Below are positions 45,466 through 56,790 of a DNA stretch of 64,000 nucleotides, piece after piece. The notes beneath the pieces were generated by a model. It was not told where the DNA came from. It saw only the letters and a program-made list of their open reading frames with translations, and searched no databases. The position numbers and the translations under genes were made by a program. Positions within the stretch are counted from its first letter, which is position 1, and each line of letters starts with the position of its first letter. The DNA is from Brasenia schreberi (taxonomy: Eukaryota > Streptophyta > Magnoliopsida > Nymphaeales > Cabombaceae), in contig JAYKKT010000076.1 in NCBI GenBank assembly GCA_036023115.1, positions 6,390,001 through 6,454,000 of the forward strand, written 5' to 3'.

Positions 45466-48400
45466 TGTAAACACCCCAAAATCCCACGATTCTCCCAAAA
45501 CACCTGGTTTTGCAAAAGCTGCCCCAAAGGGCTATTTTGAGTCTGGAAACCTAGGAGCCTTCTAGGCAACCCTGTACATATGTTTAAACTATATATGTTT
45601 TAAAATATGTATCATATAGTTTTAAAACCTTTAAAAAGGAATTTTGAAACCCCAGAAAGCAACTTGGCCTGATGAAAGTAGGACCAGTGAAGCAAAAGAG
45701 AGCCCGGAACCGGAGCATATGTCGAGCCCGGCACATCAACTCTCGTATCAGATTCATCCCTAGAATCTCGGACATCCAAGCCCCTGTTATCAACAAACTG
45801 TTCGAAATGATCTCCGAAAGGTGAAAAGAGGAGTGGACGACAATGTTGGCAAAGACCCAATGCAAGACGGAGTACTGATGCTGTCAGGCCCTACACAAAC
45901 TGTCCTTTTCGAACATACCATGAAGGAGTCAGAAATTCATATTTGGATCGGATCTGGACCACATATATCCATATTCAAATCCAAACATGCATACGGATTT
46001 GGATCCAAAGATCCAATCCAACATCCACATCCATGGCCCATATCACCTTCTCATAAATGGAAGTGGGGCCCACAAGAAATTCACGTGAAAAGCTTGGGCA
46101 TGAGAGAGAATGGGGGGATAAAATATGAGTGAAAATGTGGTAGGCTTGACTTTTGTGTCAAGTTTTGGGTTAATCATGTGGGTTAGCCTAATAAGTGTGG
46201 GTTTAAGCTTGTATGCACCTACACCTAACCTAGGGCTACACCAACTTGCTGCAACTAGGTCCATGGGTCGAAGGCAAAGGGATGCTTCTAAACCTAACCC
46301 ACCTTACCTAGCCATTTTCGCCTAAACCCGACCTAATCCTAGCCTAATCACCTAACCCACTTCCTTAAATCATTCCCTAATCCTAGCCTAATCACCTAAC
46401 CCACTTCCTTAATCCTTCCCTAAACCTAACCTAATCCCCCTAACCTCACCCTAATCCTAGCCTAAACACCTAACCCACTTTACTAAACCTCACCCTAAGC
46501 CCAACCAACCTAACTAAGCCCTAAACCACTAAACCAGCCCACCTAAACACCTAGCACACCATATCCCCAAACCACCCAAAACAAATATCTGGCCCACCTA
46601 AATATCTAGCACACCATACCCCCCCCAAACCACCACCACCAAACCAGCCCAACCGACCCACTAAGCCTATAAAACCCCCCTTTTGGGGCGGGTTTTGCAT
46701 GGAATTTTGGGCAGCTCAGCCCTTTCTCTCCTTCTCACCTACCCTCTCTCTCTCATCCACTTCACTCCCATTAACCTCCAACAGCACCACCGTCCACCGT
46801 CGCCCCTACCCGGCTCCACCTCCACTCAATTGCAACCTCCACTTCCACTCGGCTGCACCTTTACACCCGCCTGCCATCACCTTCCAGCTGCCACCCGCCA
46901 CCTCCACCATCTGGCCAGCCCTTCCATCCCGGTTAGTACCCCATCTCAACATCATCTCTTCTCCACTCCCCTCCATTCCTAGCCACACACCCGCCACTTT
47001 CACTTAGCCTAGCTAATATCCCATCTATTCGGCCAGCACCTACCACCTTCTCCCATTCAGCCAACACCAACCAACACTCGCACCACCTGCCCCCTCCTCT
47101 CTCAGTCGGCCGTGCCTTACACCCACCTTACCTCTCCCTAAGACCTACCCCATGCCTTAGTTACATACCCTAGTTCAACATACCTCCCCTAAGAACTTCA
47201 AACCCAGCCAAGACAGCACTCCATTCCACTTGGCCAAGACCTCCACCTTCATCCTTCGGCCAGCACAAGACTGCTTCCATTCGGCCAGCACACCCATTTT
47301 TCACGCCCATCCAAGGAGCTCCCTCTTGCAGCCCAAGGCGACTCACTAGGCCCAAGTGCAAGCAAGTCACACCCGGACCAGCTATACATAAGTGCCTGAC
47401 TCGGTCCTTGTTATAGACTTGCTTATGCTTAATTAAATTTGATACGGGGTTGTAATAATAGAGCGTTGTCTCCCCCCGCTTGTAATAATGTGGTTTGGCA
47501 CACCCACACACACGTGCACTTGAGCCTATTCCGCTCTTAGCTGCACACGATTTTTACACACACATGGGCCTAATCAGCCCTTAAGATATAGTTATACCTA
47601 TATGATTTAAGTTGCGTGGGTTTTATCAAGTTGTGTGTATTGTCTTTCAATTTTCACCCTCACACACATTGAGCTTTCGCTCTTATTCCCTAGACCCTAG
47701 TAAGGGCCGTATTACAATTTCGTTTTGGGTGTTTTACTTCAAGTTGTGTGCGTAGTATTTCAATTCTACACTCACACACATTGAGCTTTCGCTCTTACTC
47801 CCAAGAACTTAGTCAAGGCCTATTGCAATTATATTTGGGTTTCATTACATGTCGTGTGCGTAGTATTTCAATTTTACACTCACACACATTGAGCTTTCGC
47901 TCTTACTCCCAAGACCTTAGTCAAGGCCTATTGCAATTATATTTGGGTTTCATTACATTTCGTGTGCGTAGTATTTCAATTCTACACTCACACACATTGA
48001 GCTTTCGCTCTTACTCCCAAGACCTTAGTCAAGGCCTATTGCAATTATATTTGGGTTTCATTTACAAGTCATGTGAGTTGTCTTTCAATATACACACAAC
48101 ACCCACGTACACGTTGGCGACCTTCAGGCCCATATATATTATAAATATTTCCCTTCGGCTATGTCTTTAAGATTTGGGTTTTAAGGTTCAGCAGTGTGCG
48201 TAGTCTTTACATATATACACGACACACACTTGCACAATTGAGCCTTTCCGCTCTTCAGATATAGCCATATTTCCCTTTTGCAATTTCCCTTTTGCAAATT
48301 TACATTAAGTCATTTCCCTTCCGCATTGTCTTTCAATTCGGGTTTTCCCTTTGGAGTTGCGTGAGTTTGCATTGCATATACGCCATACCACGAGTTAGGA

Positions 48401-48816
48401 CGCATATTGCATCAAAGAAAACCCCACACTCCCGCTCAAAATCGCCCAACTTAGGTCACTTGTGTACACACACACCTAGTTGGCCCGAAAAGATAAAAAG
48501 AAAGACATAGGCACGTGCAAATCCCACGTGTAATAAAATCTGAAATCGCACATCCAAAGCCCAAACACTTAGGCTATTTTCAAAGAGGTTTACATTTTAA
48601 AAAACTTTGCCATGCGTACAGACTGACCCTTGCGCATCGGTGCAAGAAGGTCTGCGACGAAAAGAGCTCACTTGCTCACAGTCACCCCGATAGAAGTCAG
48701 ATTTCAAAACGTTTCTTCGCTAGCTTAGCACACCCTTTTGCTAAAATACAACTTAGATGCACGAAAAGATTCGCTTTAGGCCTAAGAACCAGAGGTGAGG
48801 ATTTTCAGAGTCTACA
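45466..48816 (+). mobile_element. Solo LTR H
   Basis: A complete 3351-bp C-type LTR from TGTAAACACCCC to GTCTACA, with 5-bp GGATC duplications on both sides and no internal region. This is what recombination between the two LTRs of one inserted element leaves. It has the ATCC-rich U3 (45950-46030), CCTAA block (46280-46570), TATA plus C/G stem (46667-46694), poly(A)-type block (47450-47490), minisatellite (47638-48090) and stem-loop 1 (48629-48646). Stem-loop 2 is half deleted near 48719: only GCTAGCTTAG remains, and the primer-site mimic is lost. Confidence 0.93.
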
Positions 48817-48821
48817 GGATC
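48817..48821. other. Target-site duplication, right copy
   Basis: GGATC, matching 45461-45465. Confidence 0.9.
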
Positions 48822-49190
48822 TTCCTCAAGGGGATCCACTTCTGGGCTTCGATCATTCTCGTGGCTTATAGATCCTAGGGAATTTGATGCATGGATTTTC
48901 AAAAGACCTGGTTTGACACTCGAAATTTCTATTGATTTCGAATTTTTTGGTTTGGTTATACAGACAACGTTTCTTTCGAAATCTTTTTCTTTTTCCACAT
49001 CCTTACCAGGAGCAGCTATGTACAAAACGTGTACTTTGGGAACTATACAAACTACTCTTTTTTTGAGTTTTTCATTTTCTAATGTTTTTGGCTTTTGTAA
49101 TTTTTCCATTTTTTGGCTTTTGAGTTTTTCAAATGTTTTTGTATTTTTGATAAAGGGATCTTCCATCATATCTACAAAGGGAAAATGCTA
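48822..49190 (-). pseudogene. Pol N-terminus of element G
   Basis: The minus strand encodes the lysine-rich pol start (MMEDP-type opening near 49169, then KLKSQKMEKLQKPKTLENEK) and continues towards the part cut by LTR H. It lacks a short segment relative to C and F (near 49028). The acceptor-like TTTGTAG tract before the ATG has one change (TTTGTAGATATG). It joins the RT part at 45460 once LTR H is left out. Confidence 0.85.
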
Positions 49191-49479
49191 CAGGTTAGAC
49201 TCTGAATAAGAGGTCTAAATCGTAGGTCTCTTCTAAGATAGACTCCAGGGCACCCTTGACCCAGGTGGTCACAGGGGCGATTCTGGTGGTATTCTGGGAG
49301 TATAGCCGATCCCATATCGGCTTGAATTGGCCCTAGGCAGTATGGGTTCTAGGAGACCCTGATTTTGTGCCCCCAGACTTTTATAAGGCAAATAGCCCAT
49401 GTTTAACATCATGTTCCATGATTTTTTGTTTTTAGAGAATGTTTGATATAAATCGTGGTCCTAGAACTTGTTGTCGTCT
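49191..49479 (-). pseudogene. Linker remnant of element G
   Basis: The C-terminal part of the Gag-protease linker, homologous to 4850-5120 of C, cut at 49480 by LTR I. The protease and gag of G are not seen in the window. Confidence 0.78.
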
Positions 49480-50471
49480 TGTAGACACCGAAAATTTTCA
49501 CTTACGGGTTCTTAGGCCTGAAGTGAACCTTTTCGCAATCTACTTCGCTTTATGGGCGTGCCAGCTAGTTTACTTTAACTAGCAAAGTATGTTTTGAAAT
49601 AATCTGACTTTTTGAAGGCGATTGTAGGCAAGCGAGATCTTTACGTCGCAGACCTTCTTGCACCGATGTGCAAGGGTCAGTCTGTATGCTTAGAGACTTC
49701 GTTTTGAAACAAGTTTAACTTAAAATATATTTTGAATGAAGAAGTGTTTTAAAACCTTTTGAAAACCATGCACTTGGGCGATTTTGATTTTACAAGGTTT
49801 GGACGACCCTAAGTCTTTCAATTTTAATCTACTTAGGCACGATGTGCGCGCATCGAAATAGCCTAAGTCTTGGCGTGTTTGCACGATTGATTCGGGATTT
49901 GCTTTGATGCAGGTATGCACTCTAGCTCGAGTATGGCGAGTATGCAATGCAACTCACACAACTCCAAGGGAAAACCCGAAACTGAAAGACAATGCTTAAG
50001 GGAAATGACTTAATGTAAATTGCAAAAGGGAAATATGGCTAGCGGAAAGGCTCAATTGTACAAGTGTGTGTCGTGTATATATGGAAAGACTACGCACACA
50101 GCTGAACCTTAAAACCCAAATCTAAAAGACATAGCCGAAGGGAAATACTTATAATATATATGGGCCCGAAGGTCGCCAACGTGTGCGTGGGTGTTGTGTG
50201 TATATGCAAAGATAACTCACACGACTTGTAATGTAAACCCAAATATAATTGCAATATGGCCTTGACTGAGGTCTTGGGAGTAAGAGCGAAAGCTCAATGT
50301 TTGTGAGTATAGAATTGAAATACTACGCACACAACTTGAATTTAAACACCCAAAACGAAATTGCAATATGGCCCTTACTAGGGTCTTGGGAATAAGAGCG
50401 AAAGCTCAATGTGTGTGAGTGTAGAATTGAAAGACAATACACACAACTTAAATGAAAACCCACGTAGCTGA

Positions 50472-50526
<55 letters not shown>

Positions 50527-52615
50527 TATATCTTAGGGGCTGTTTAGGCCCGTGTGTGTGTCAAAAGGTGTGCAACTAAGAGCAGAAAGGCTCAAGTGCA
50601 CGTGTGTGTGGGTGTGTCAAACCACATTATTACAACCGGAGGGAGACAATGCTCCATTATTACAACCCCATATCAAATTCAATTAAACATAAGCAAGTTC
50701 ATATAATAGACCAAGTTAAGGCACTTACATGTAACCGGTCCATCTTTAACTTGCTGGAATTTGGCCTCGTGGGTCGCCTTGGGCAGCGAGGAGCTCCTTA
50801 GGTAGTATGTTGGCGGCAAGTAGGGGTGCTAGTCGTGTGGGATGTTGATGCTGGACGAGTGATGGAATGACTAGGTGCGGTAGGTTAGGGGTGTTGGCTG
50901 GGCTGGGAAGTAGGAGCTAAGGGAAGGTAGGTTAGGTGCTGGGATTTGGCCGAATGGGTGAGGAAGAGGCGGCAGGTGGTGGCAGGTTATGTTCGACTGT
51001 GGGAGATGGGAGATGGATGATGGTGGTGGTGCAGCCGGGTGATGGAAGGGCAGGTGCTGTGGGGTGGCGAGAGACGGTGGAGGTGCTGGTGGAGTTGGCC
51101 TAGGGGATGAGATGGAGGAGAAGGAGGGGAGAGTGAGAGGTGGGACTTACCTAAGGGAAGCCATGGAGGGGAGCTGGCCGGAGGCGCCAATGGAAGAGGC
51201 TGGCTGGAGTGCTAGCCGAATCTCTTCTCAAGGGGCTGGCCAAGGTGGAATGGATGAGAGAGAGATCTTGATAGGTCGGCTTGGGGTATATGGGTGCTGG
51301 GATTTTTAGGTGGGGGCCGCATGTGAGTGGCTGGCCCAATGGGTGAGATGGTAGGTCGGTTGAGGGGATGAGTGGCTGGGAGTGAAAGTAGGTTAGATAT
51401 TTTAGGTGGGTTGGGATTTAAGGTGGGCTGCAACTAGTTTAGGTTTTAGGGAATGTTGTGGGCTAGGTTAGTGGTTTTGGGGTAGTTGGTTTAGGTGGGT
51501 TGGGTTTGGTTTGGTTAGGGACTTAGTTAGGTCAATTATGGTTGGTTTAGGGTCTAGTTGGTTAGGATTTAATTGGTTAGGGTCTAGTTTGTTAGGATTT
51601 AATTGGTTAGGGTCTAGTTGGTCTAGCTAGGTGAGGTTGGGGCAGTTTTGGGTGGGGACGGCTAGGATTGGGTCAGGTTTAGGGGGGAGTGGCTAGGTGA
51701 GGTGGGCTAGCTCAGGGTTAGGTTTTAGGAACCTCCCCTTGGTGCCGGTCCATGGACCCAGTTGCAGCCATATCCAAGTTGGTGCAGCCCCAGGTTAGGT
51801 GTAGGTGCATACAAGCTCAAACCCACACTCTAGGCTAAACCCACAAGGTTAACCCACCCTTAACCAAAAGTCAAGCCTACCAACTTTCTCACTCATACTT
51901 TATCACCCATTTTCTCTCTCTACCCAAGCTTTTCACGTGAAATATCGGTGGGACCCACCTCCATTTATGAGAAGGTGATGTGGGCCCTGGATGTGGATAT
52001 TGGATTTGGATCCAAAGATCCAAATCCAAATCCAAATCCAAATGCATGTTGGGGTTTGGATCTGGATATATATGGTCCAGATCCGACCCAAATATGATTT
52101 TCTGATTCCATCATGGCGTTTCGAAACGGACGGTTTGTGCGGGGCCTGACTGCATCAGTACTCCGTCTTGCGTTGGGTCTTCGCCAACATTGTCGTCCGC
52201 TCTTTTTCTCACCTTCCGGAGATCATTTTGAATGAATTTTTGATATCAGGGGCTTGGATGTCCGAGAATCTGGGGATGCTTTAGAGATGAGAGTTGATAT
52301 GCCGGGCTTGAAGTATGCTTCGGGTCCGGGCTCTCCTTTGCCTTTTTGATTCACTTTTATCAGGCCAGTAGGCTTTTTGGGCTTTTTCACTCCTTTCTAT
52401 GGCTGCTTTTGATCAGGTTGTACCTGTTGAACTCAACTCTTTACAAAATTGGGACTTGGCCCAAATATAATATATTTTATATCAAAATGGGGTTTTATAC
52501 AAAATCTGGAGCTTTTACAACTCCTGTGCTTTTAAAAACTCAAAATCTGGTCTTGAAAAGGGGATTTCAAAACCAGGTTTATTTTCAAAGATTATGGAAA
52601 TTTGGGGTGTTTACA
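49480..52615 (-). repeat. LTR I, 3' LTR of a minus-strand element
   Basis: A 3136-bp LTR from TGTAGAC (left) to GGTGTTTACA (right), followed by the polypurine tract. Stem-loop 1 at 49657-49674 pairs perfectly (CTTGCACCGATGTGCAAG on this strand). Stem-loop 2 is near 49562-49586, the minisatellite at 50100-50440, the poly(A)-type block at 50630-50670 and the TTAGG-rich U3 at 51420-51730. Its U5 end is D/J-like, while R and U3 are C-like, so it may be a recombinant LTR. Confidence 0.88.
50474..50523. repeat. (TA)n microsatellite
   Basis: About 25 TA units in a row inside LTR I, where other C-type LTRs have only a short ATATAT stretch. Confidence 0.95.
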
Positions 52616-53268
52616 GATGCCCCTCTTTGGCATTATCCAAATGGTATTTGGATAATGGCAAAGAAGAAACACCCCATATTGGTTTTTCTCTTAAATTTTC
52701 CTGAGAATACCATTTTATTTCGCAAAACCCTATTTTCCTTTACCATAGTGGGGATTTTTAGCAAAGGGGGCTTTTCCTAGCTATTTCCCTATACGTATGA
52801 TCATGCACGAACAACTCTTTGGATGCATGCATGAGAAAAATTTTATTTTTGGGCTTTTGAGCCCGAAGAAAGCCTTTTGAGGCTGGCTGCTCCAAGCAGG
52901 GTTTTACCCATGTCTTCTTGACATTTTTTGGGTTTTTGAGCTTTACAGAGAGCCTTTTGAGGCTATCTGCTCTAAGCAGGTTGTACCCTTGTCTTTTTGA
53001 CATTCGTGGGTTTTTCGAAAATTCCTTTTTGAAAAGGAACTCCTTTTAACTTCTTTCGAAAAGGACTTCCATTTTTCATACTTCCCTTCATTCGGGTTTT
53101 TCAGTAGAGGTTTTTGGGTAGGAAAACTAACATTTCAAAGTTCCATTTCCTACAAAACAGAGTCGAGTTCTCAAACAAAATGAAATCCAAATAAGCCGAT
53201 TTTATTCGTACTTTAGGATTTTCGCAAATTTGAATCTTTTTCCTTGGGGATAAGCCGTAGGGATATGC
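52616..53268 (-). other. Polypurine tract, hairpin and truncated 3' UTR linked to LTR I
   Basis: Minus-strand polypurine tract at 52616-52631, then a long hairpin (ATTATCCAAAT and ATTTGGATAAT, about 52635-52660) and UTR homologous to 41000-41530. It stops near 53268, just before the CCACGG hairpin position, and is replaced by unrelated sequence. In 52840-53000 a segment with GAGGCTGGCTGCTCCAAGCA is present in two imperfect copies. Confidence 0.75.
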
Positions 53269-53289
53269 CGCGGCTCCACCTTGGTACGT

Positions 53290-53931
53290 GCAGTGGCTGT
53301 GACAACGACAAAGAGAAGCACAGTACCAAACGCATTTGGCCGAGATGAAAGCAGTATTCGCAGTTACAAAGATCATCCACTCTTGGCTCAAACAACTCGC
53401 TTGCACAACTAAATCCAGTGGGTGCGCACGTTGCTAATCAGATTGTCAACAATTCCAGCAACCTACAACTGCAGATACTTCAGCAACAGCAACAACAGCC
53501 ACAGATGCGAAAGGTGATGGGTGCACTTACTAGCTTGGGCAATATGGGTCAGATGGGTCTCAATCCTGCTTCCAATGTCAGCAGCGTCCTGTGCATGAAT
53601 CCGGCTGTGGCTGCAAAATTGAGGATGATGCAGCAGAACAGAGGGCAGGGGATGTTGGGCCCGACAATGATGAGGAGACCCATTGACAATCTGGGTGGAA
53701 TACCCGTCACCGAACCAATGTCGATGTTTGGGCAAACACTCAACAAGACTGCCATCACTGCATTGCCGTCAACCACTAGTGGGTGCAGTCCAGCAGCAGG
53801 TCGGCTCTCCATCAGGTCTTACCGTAACGCAGCAAGTGAACCAACAAGCGCAGCTCCAGACACAGCCACAACTACAGCCTCAGGCTCAGCAGCAGATCAG
53901 CCCTCAACAGCCTTCAATGATCTCCAACTGA
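53290..53931 (+). pseudogene. Fragment resembling plant SPT20 / PHL (C-terminal region)
   Basis: Translated in one frame from about 53360, it reads SLAQLNPVGAHVANQIVNNS, a glutamine run, QMRKVMGALTSLGNMGQMG and AAKLRMMQQNRGQGMLGP, then MSMFGQTLNK. Another frame continues from about 53770 with VGSPSGLTVTQQVNQQAQ, glutamine-rich sequence and ISPQQPSM. This order of Gln runs, GLGNMGxMG-type repeats, a KxRMxQNR segment and SMxGQxLN recalls the C-terminus of plant SPT20-like proteins (SAGA-type transcription co-activator; PHL in Arabidopsis). I judge this by memory of the family, not by alignment. The frameshift and the lack of flanking exons mark it as a pseudogene or captured fragment. It lies between a truncated element UTR and LTR M. 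Confidence 0.5.
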
Positions 53932-53933
53932 AT

Positions 53934-55686
53934 GTTGTCAACAACTTCTAGCCACAACGATTCAGCCATATCTGCAACAGAGATCACGTTCAAGGCTTAC
54001 CTAACTCAGATGAAATCAAAGCCTAATCAGATAACGATTCAAAGCTTACCAAATAAAGGAATCATCAAATGCAGATAACGTTATCAACTATAGATAACGT
54101 CCCAACCAATTCATAAGAGATCAGATGCATATGATATTCAAATTACAAAGTAGCGTTCAAGATAAAGTTCAGCAATACAGATCCTGTGGAGATCACATTC
54201 CAGATAAGATGAAACCAATTCAGATAAGATTTTATCAGCACAATCAAAACCAAACTCATCCAAATCCCAACCATCTGGCTTATCCAAATCACAGCCAGAG
54301 CCTATAAAAAGGCTTCCCCAGGTGCTGCAGAGATCATCAATCAGCGATCATCAACCAGCGACGATCAATCAGCGATCATCAACCAGCGACGTCCAACCAA
54401 CGAGCATCAAGAGGTTCAGTCCGAAAATTCAGAGAAATAGAGAGAGAGAGAGAGAGAAAGGAAGAGAAGAAGGAGAAGAAGGAAGTCCGGCCTGGTTCCG
54501 ACGTCCGACGATCATCCGACGAAGTTCTCCTACGTCCCCTCTCACTCACACAGGTTGGAATTCTCGCACAAATTGGTTTTAATTCATGAGAATCTGAAAA
54601 AGCACAGATTCTGGAAATTTGTACGTGAATCAAGGCCTTGAGCCCATGTTCTTCATTTATATCGATACAAACATGCATGATTCCTTCATGAACGGAATTA
54701 AAATCCATGTTTAGATGATTTCCATGCATCATTAGGACTGATACAGGTTGAATTTCGTTTTAGAATCACGTTAGGAACTTTCTGAAATTTTCTGCAAACT
54801 TGGTTTCTGAAACTGTCCGTGCACATGCGTCTGATCACGGAATTTTTATAGACAAACGGATAATCCAATTGCTTCGAAATTTTGCATGAATAATCTAGAC
54901 ATATCAGACGTTCTTAGATAAAATTTTGAGGAATTTTTATGAACTGTTTCCTAGCCAATTAGATCCGTGAAGTTTATACAAAATCCAGATTGCGTTTTAC
55001 AGAAACAGAACGTTCAGTAACAGACCTCTGTTCTTTTGCCCATATCTCTTCAACCACTGAATGAAATTGGATGAAATTTGATTCTTCGGAAGCTTAACAT
55101 CCGTATCTTTCTCACACAATAAATTTTATCGAAATTGGATGACTGAGTGCCTAGATATTGCTGTTTTTCTGAGCTTTTGATTCACAGAAACAGGGTTGTT
55201 CCGAATTTTATAACAGTTTCTGATTCTGTATTTAATTCTCAGAAAATAAAGAACAAAATTATAAAATAAAAATATATTCTGATTCTACACACACGTGTCT
55301 CTATTCTGTAAAATTTTTGGAGAATCAGAAATATTTTTAAAAATTCGAAGAACGGGTCTTTGGAACTGAATAGATTCTGCAACTTTCAGAATCTGAAAAT
55401 TTTCAGAAATCAAGAACTTAAACACAAATCTGAAACTATTGAAAAATCTGGTTTTTCCTTTCTTGAATTAACGGATTCAAACAAATTTCAAGCGTCTAGG
55501 CTGACCCTTGAGTGCCGGTTCAAGAAGGCCTAAGCCGAAAAGATCTCACTTGTCCACAATCGTTCTTAGAAGTCAGAAAATCAAAATTTGTTAGTTTTGA
55601 TAAACTAACTGGCACACTCGCGCAACCTGACGTAGTTCGAGGGTTTGATTTCAGATCCCACGATTTGAAATAAAATCACGTCTACA
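53934..55686 (+). repeat. LTR M (third subfamily)
   Basis: Ends at GTCTACA (55680-55686). U5 has stem-loop 1 (55507-55524), stem-loop 2 (55590-55609) and TGGCACACTC, as in D. There is a clear TATA box at 54303 (CCTATAAAAAGGC), with imperfect GATCATCAACCAGCGAC repeats just after it. No primer-binding site follows the end, so this is a solo or 3' LTR. The left boundary is a guess: TGTTGTCAACAACT at 53934 is a possible start. Confidence 0.6.
54020..54240 (+). promoter_or_regulatory. AGATAAC/AGATAAG motif cluster in U3 of LTR M
   Basis: At least five AGATAAC or AGATAAG words lie upstream of the TATA box, including a 12-bp palindrome GATAACGTTATC at 54074-54085. GATAAG matches the plant I-box/GATA factor core. 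A promoter role is inference. Confidence 0.45.
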
Positions 55687-56790
55687 CCATTGACATACAT
55701 AAACCTTATAAGAGACATATACGATGGTGCAAAAACATGTGTGAGGACTCATGACGGGATGACAAATTTCTTTGAATTAAATATTGGGTTACATCAGAGA
55801 TCAACTTTAATTCTATACTTATTTATAATGGTGATTGATGAGTTTACAAAATATATTCAAGATGAAGTACCTTGGTGTATGTTATTTACAGATGACATTA
55901 TGTTAGTGGAGGAGTCTAAGGAAAAAGTTAATAGAAAATTGGAACTATGAAGAGAAACATTAGAAAGTAATGGCTTTCGACTTAGTAGAACAAAGACAAA
56001 ATATATGTAATATAAGTTTGATCATTTTGTTGCTTCAGAGGATATAGAAATTAAAATTGGTACACATTGCATCCCTCAAAAGAAAAGTTTTAAATACCTA
56101 AGGTCAATTTTTTAGAGTAACAAAAGAATTGACGGAGATGTTATGTATAGAATTAATGCTGGTTGGTTAAAATAGAGAGGAGCATCAAGTATTCTTTGTG
56201 ATAAGAAGATACCATTAAAGTTAAAAGGCAAATATTATAGAGCAACAATTAGGCCTGCCATGTTTTATGGTTCTGAGTGTTGGGCAGTTAATCATCAACA
56301 TGTACAAAAGATGTCTATGACAGAAATGAAGATGTTGAGATAGATGAGTGGTTATATAAGAAAAGACCATATACATAATGAGGTTATTAGAAACAAATTA
56401 AGAGTGGCACCAATAGAGGATAAAATGAGAGAATATCGTTTAAGATGGTTTCGACATATAGAAAGAAGATCAAAAGAAGAACTTGTAAGAAGGCATGAAA
56501 AACTAAATTTGAAAAGTATTAAAAGAGCTACAGGACAACTACAAAAGTGTTGGAAAGAAATAATAAAGAATGATCTAGCTTATTGTAAGTTAACTACTAA
56601 CATGGCACATGATAGGGCTATGTGGAAACAAAGAATCTACAAAAGTGTTGGAAAGAAATAATAAAGAATGATCTAGCTTATTGTAAGTTAACTACTAACA
56701 TGGCACATGATAGGGCTATGTGGAAACAAAGAATCCATGTAGCTGACCCGTCTAGTATGGAAAAAGGCTTAGTTGTTGTTGTTGTTGTTA
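55687..56790 (+). mobile_element. 5'-truncated RTE-type LINE
   Basis: The translated frames give the C-terminal half of a non-LTR reverse transcriptase: YINLIRDIYDGAKT, GLHQRSTL, then the catalytic block FTDDIMLVEE (usually FADD), and the RTE tail (RLRWFRHIERR, KCWKEIIKNDL, AHDRAMWKQRI). The 3' end is a short (GTT)n tail at 56769-56789, a typical RTE ending in plants. Stops at 55948 (probably CGA to TGA), 56007, 56114, 56173 and 56341 make it dead. The 5' end abuts LTR M exactly, so either M's insertion or 5' truncation set that border. Confidence 0.85.
56541..56736 (+). repeat. 98-bp tandem duplication in the LINE
   Basis: ACAAAAGTGTTGGAAAGAAA begins at 56541 and again at 56639, and the following bases are the same through CAAAGAATC. 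The 98-bp period is not a multiple of three, so it shifts the frame. Confidence 0.9.

Noticed and set aside
47748..48170. 140-codon repetitive frame in LTR H
   Set aside because: It is the U5 minisatellite read in one frame. Units in other LTRs do not stay open.
48753..49169. Minus-strand frame running from G pol into LTR H
   Set aside because: The part left of 48822 is LTR, so the fused frame is an artefact of the insertion.
53680..55690. CCATTGAC seen both at 53680 and just after 55686 as a target duplication of LTR M
   Set aside because: The left copy lies within the SPT20-like coding fragment, and no LTR start stands next to it.
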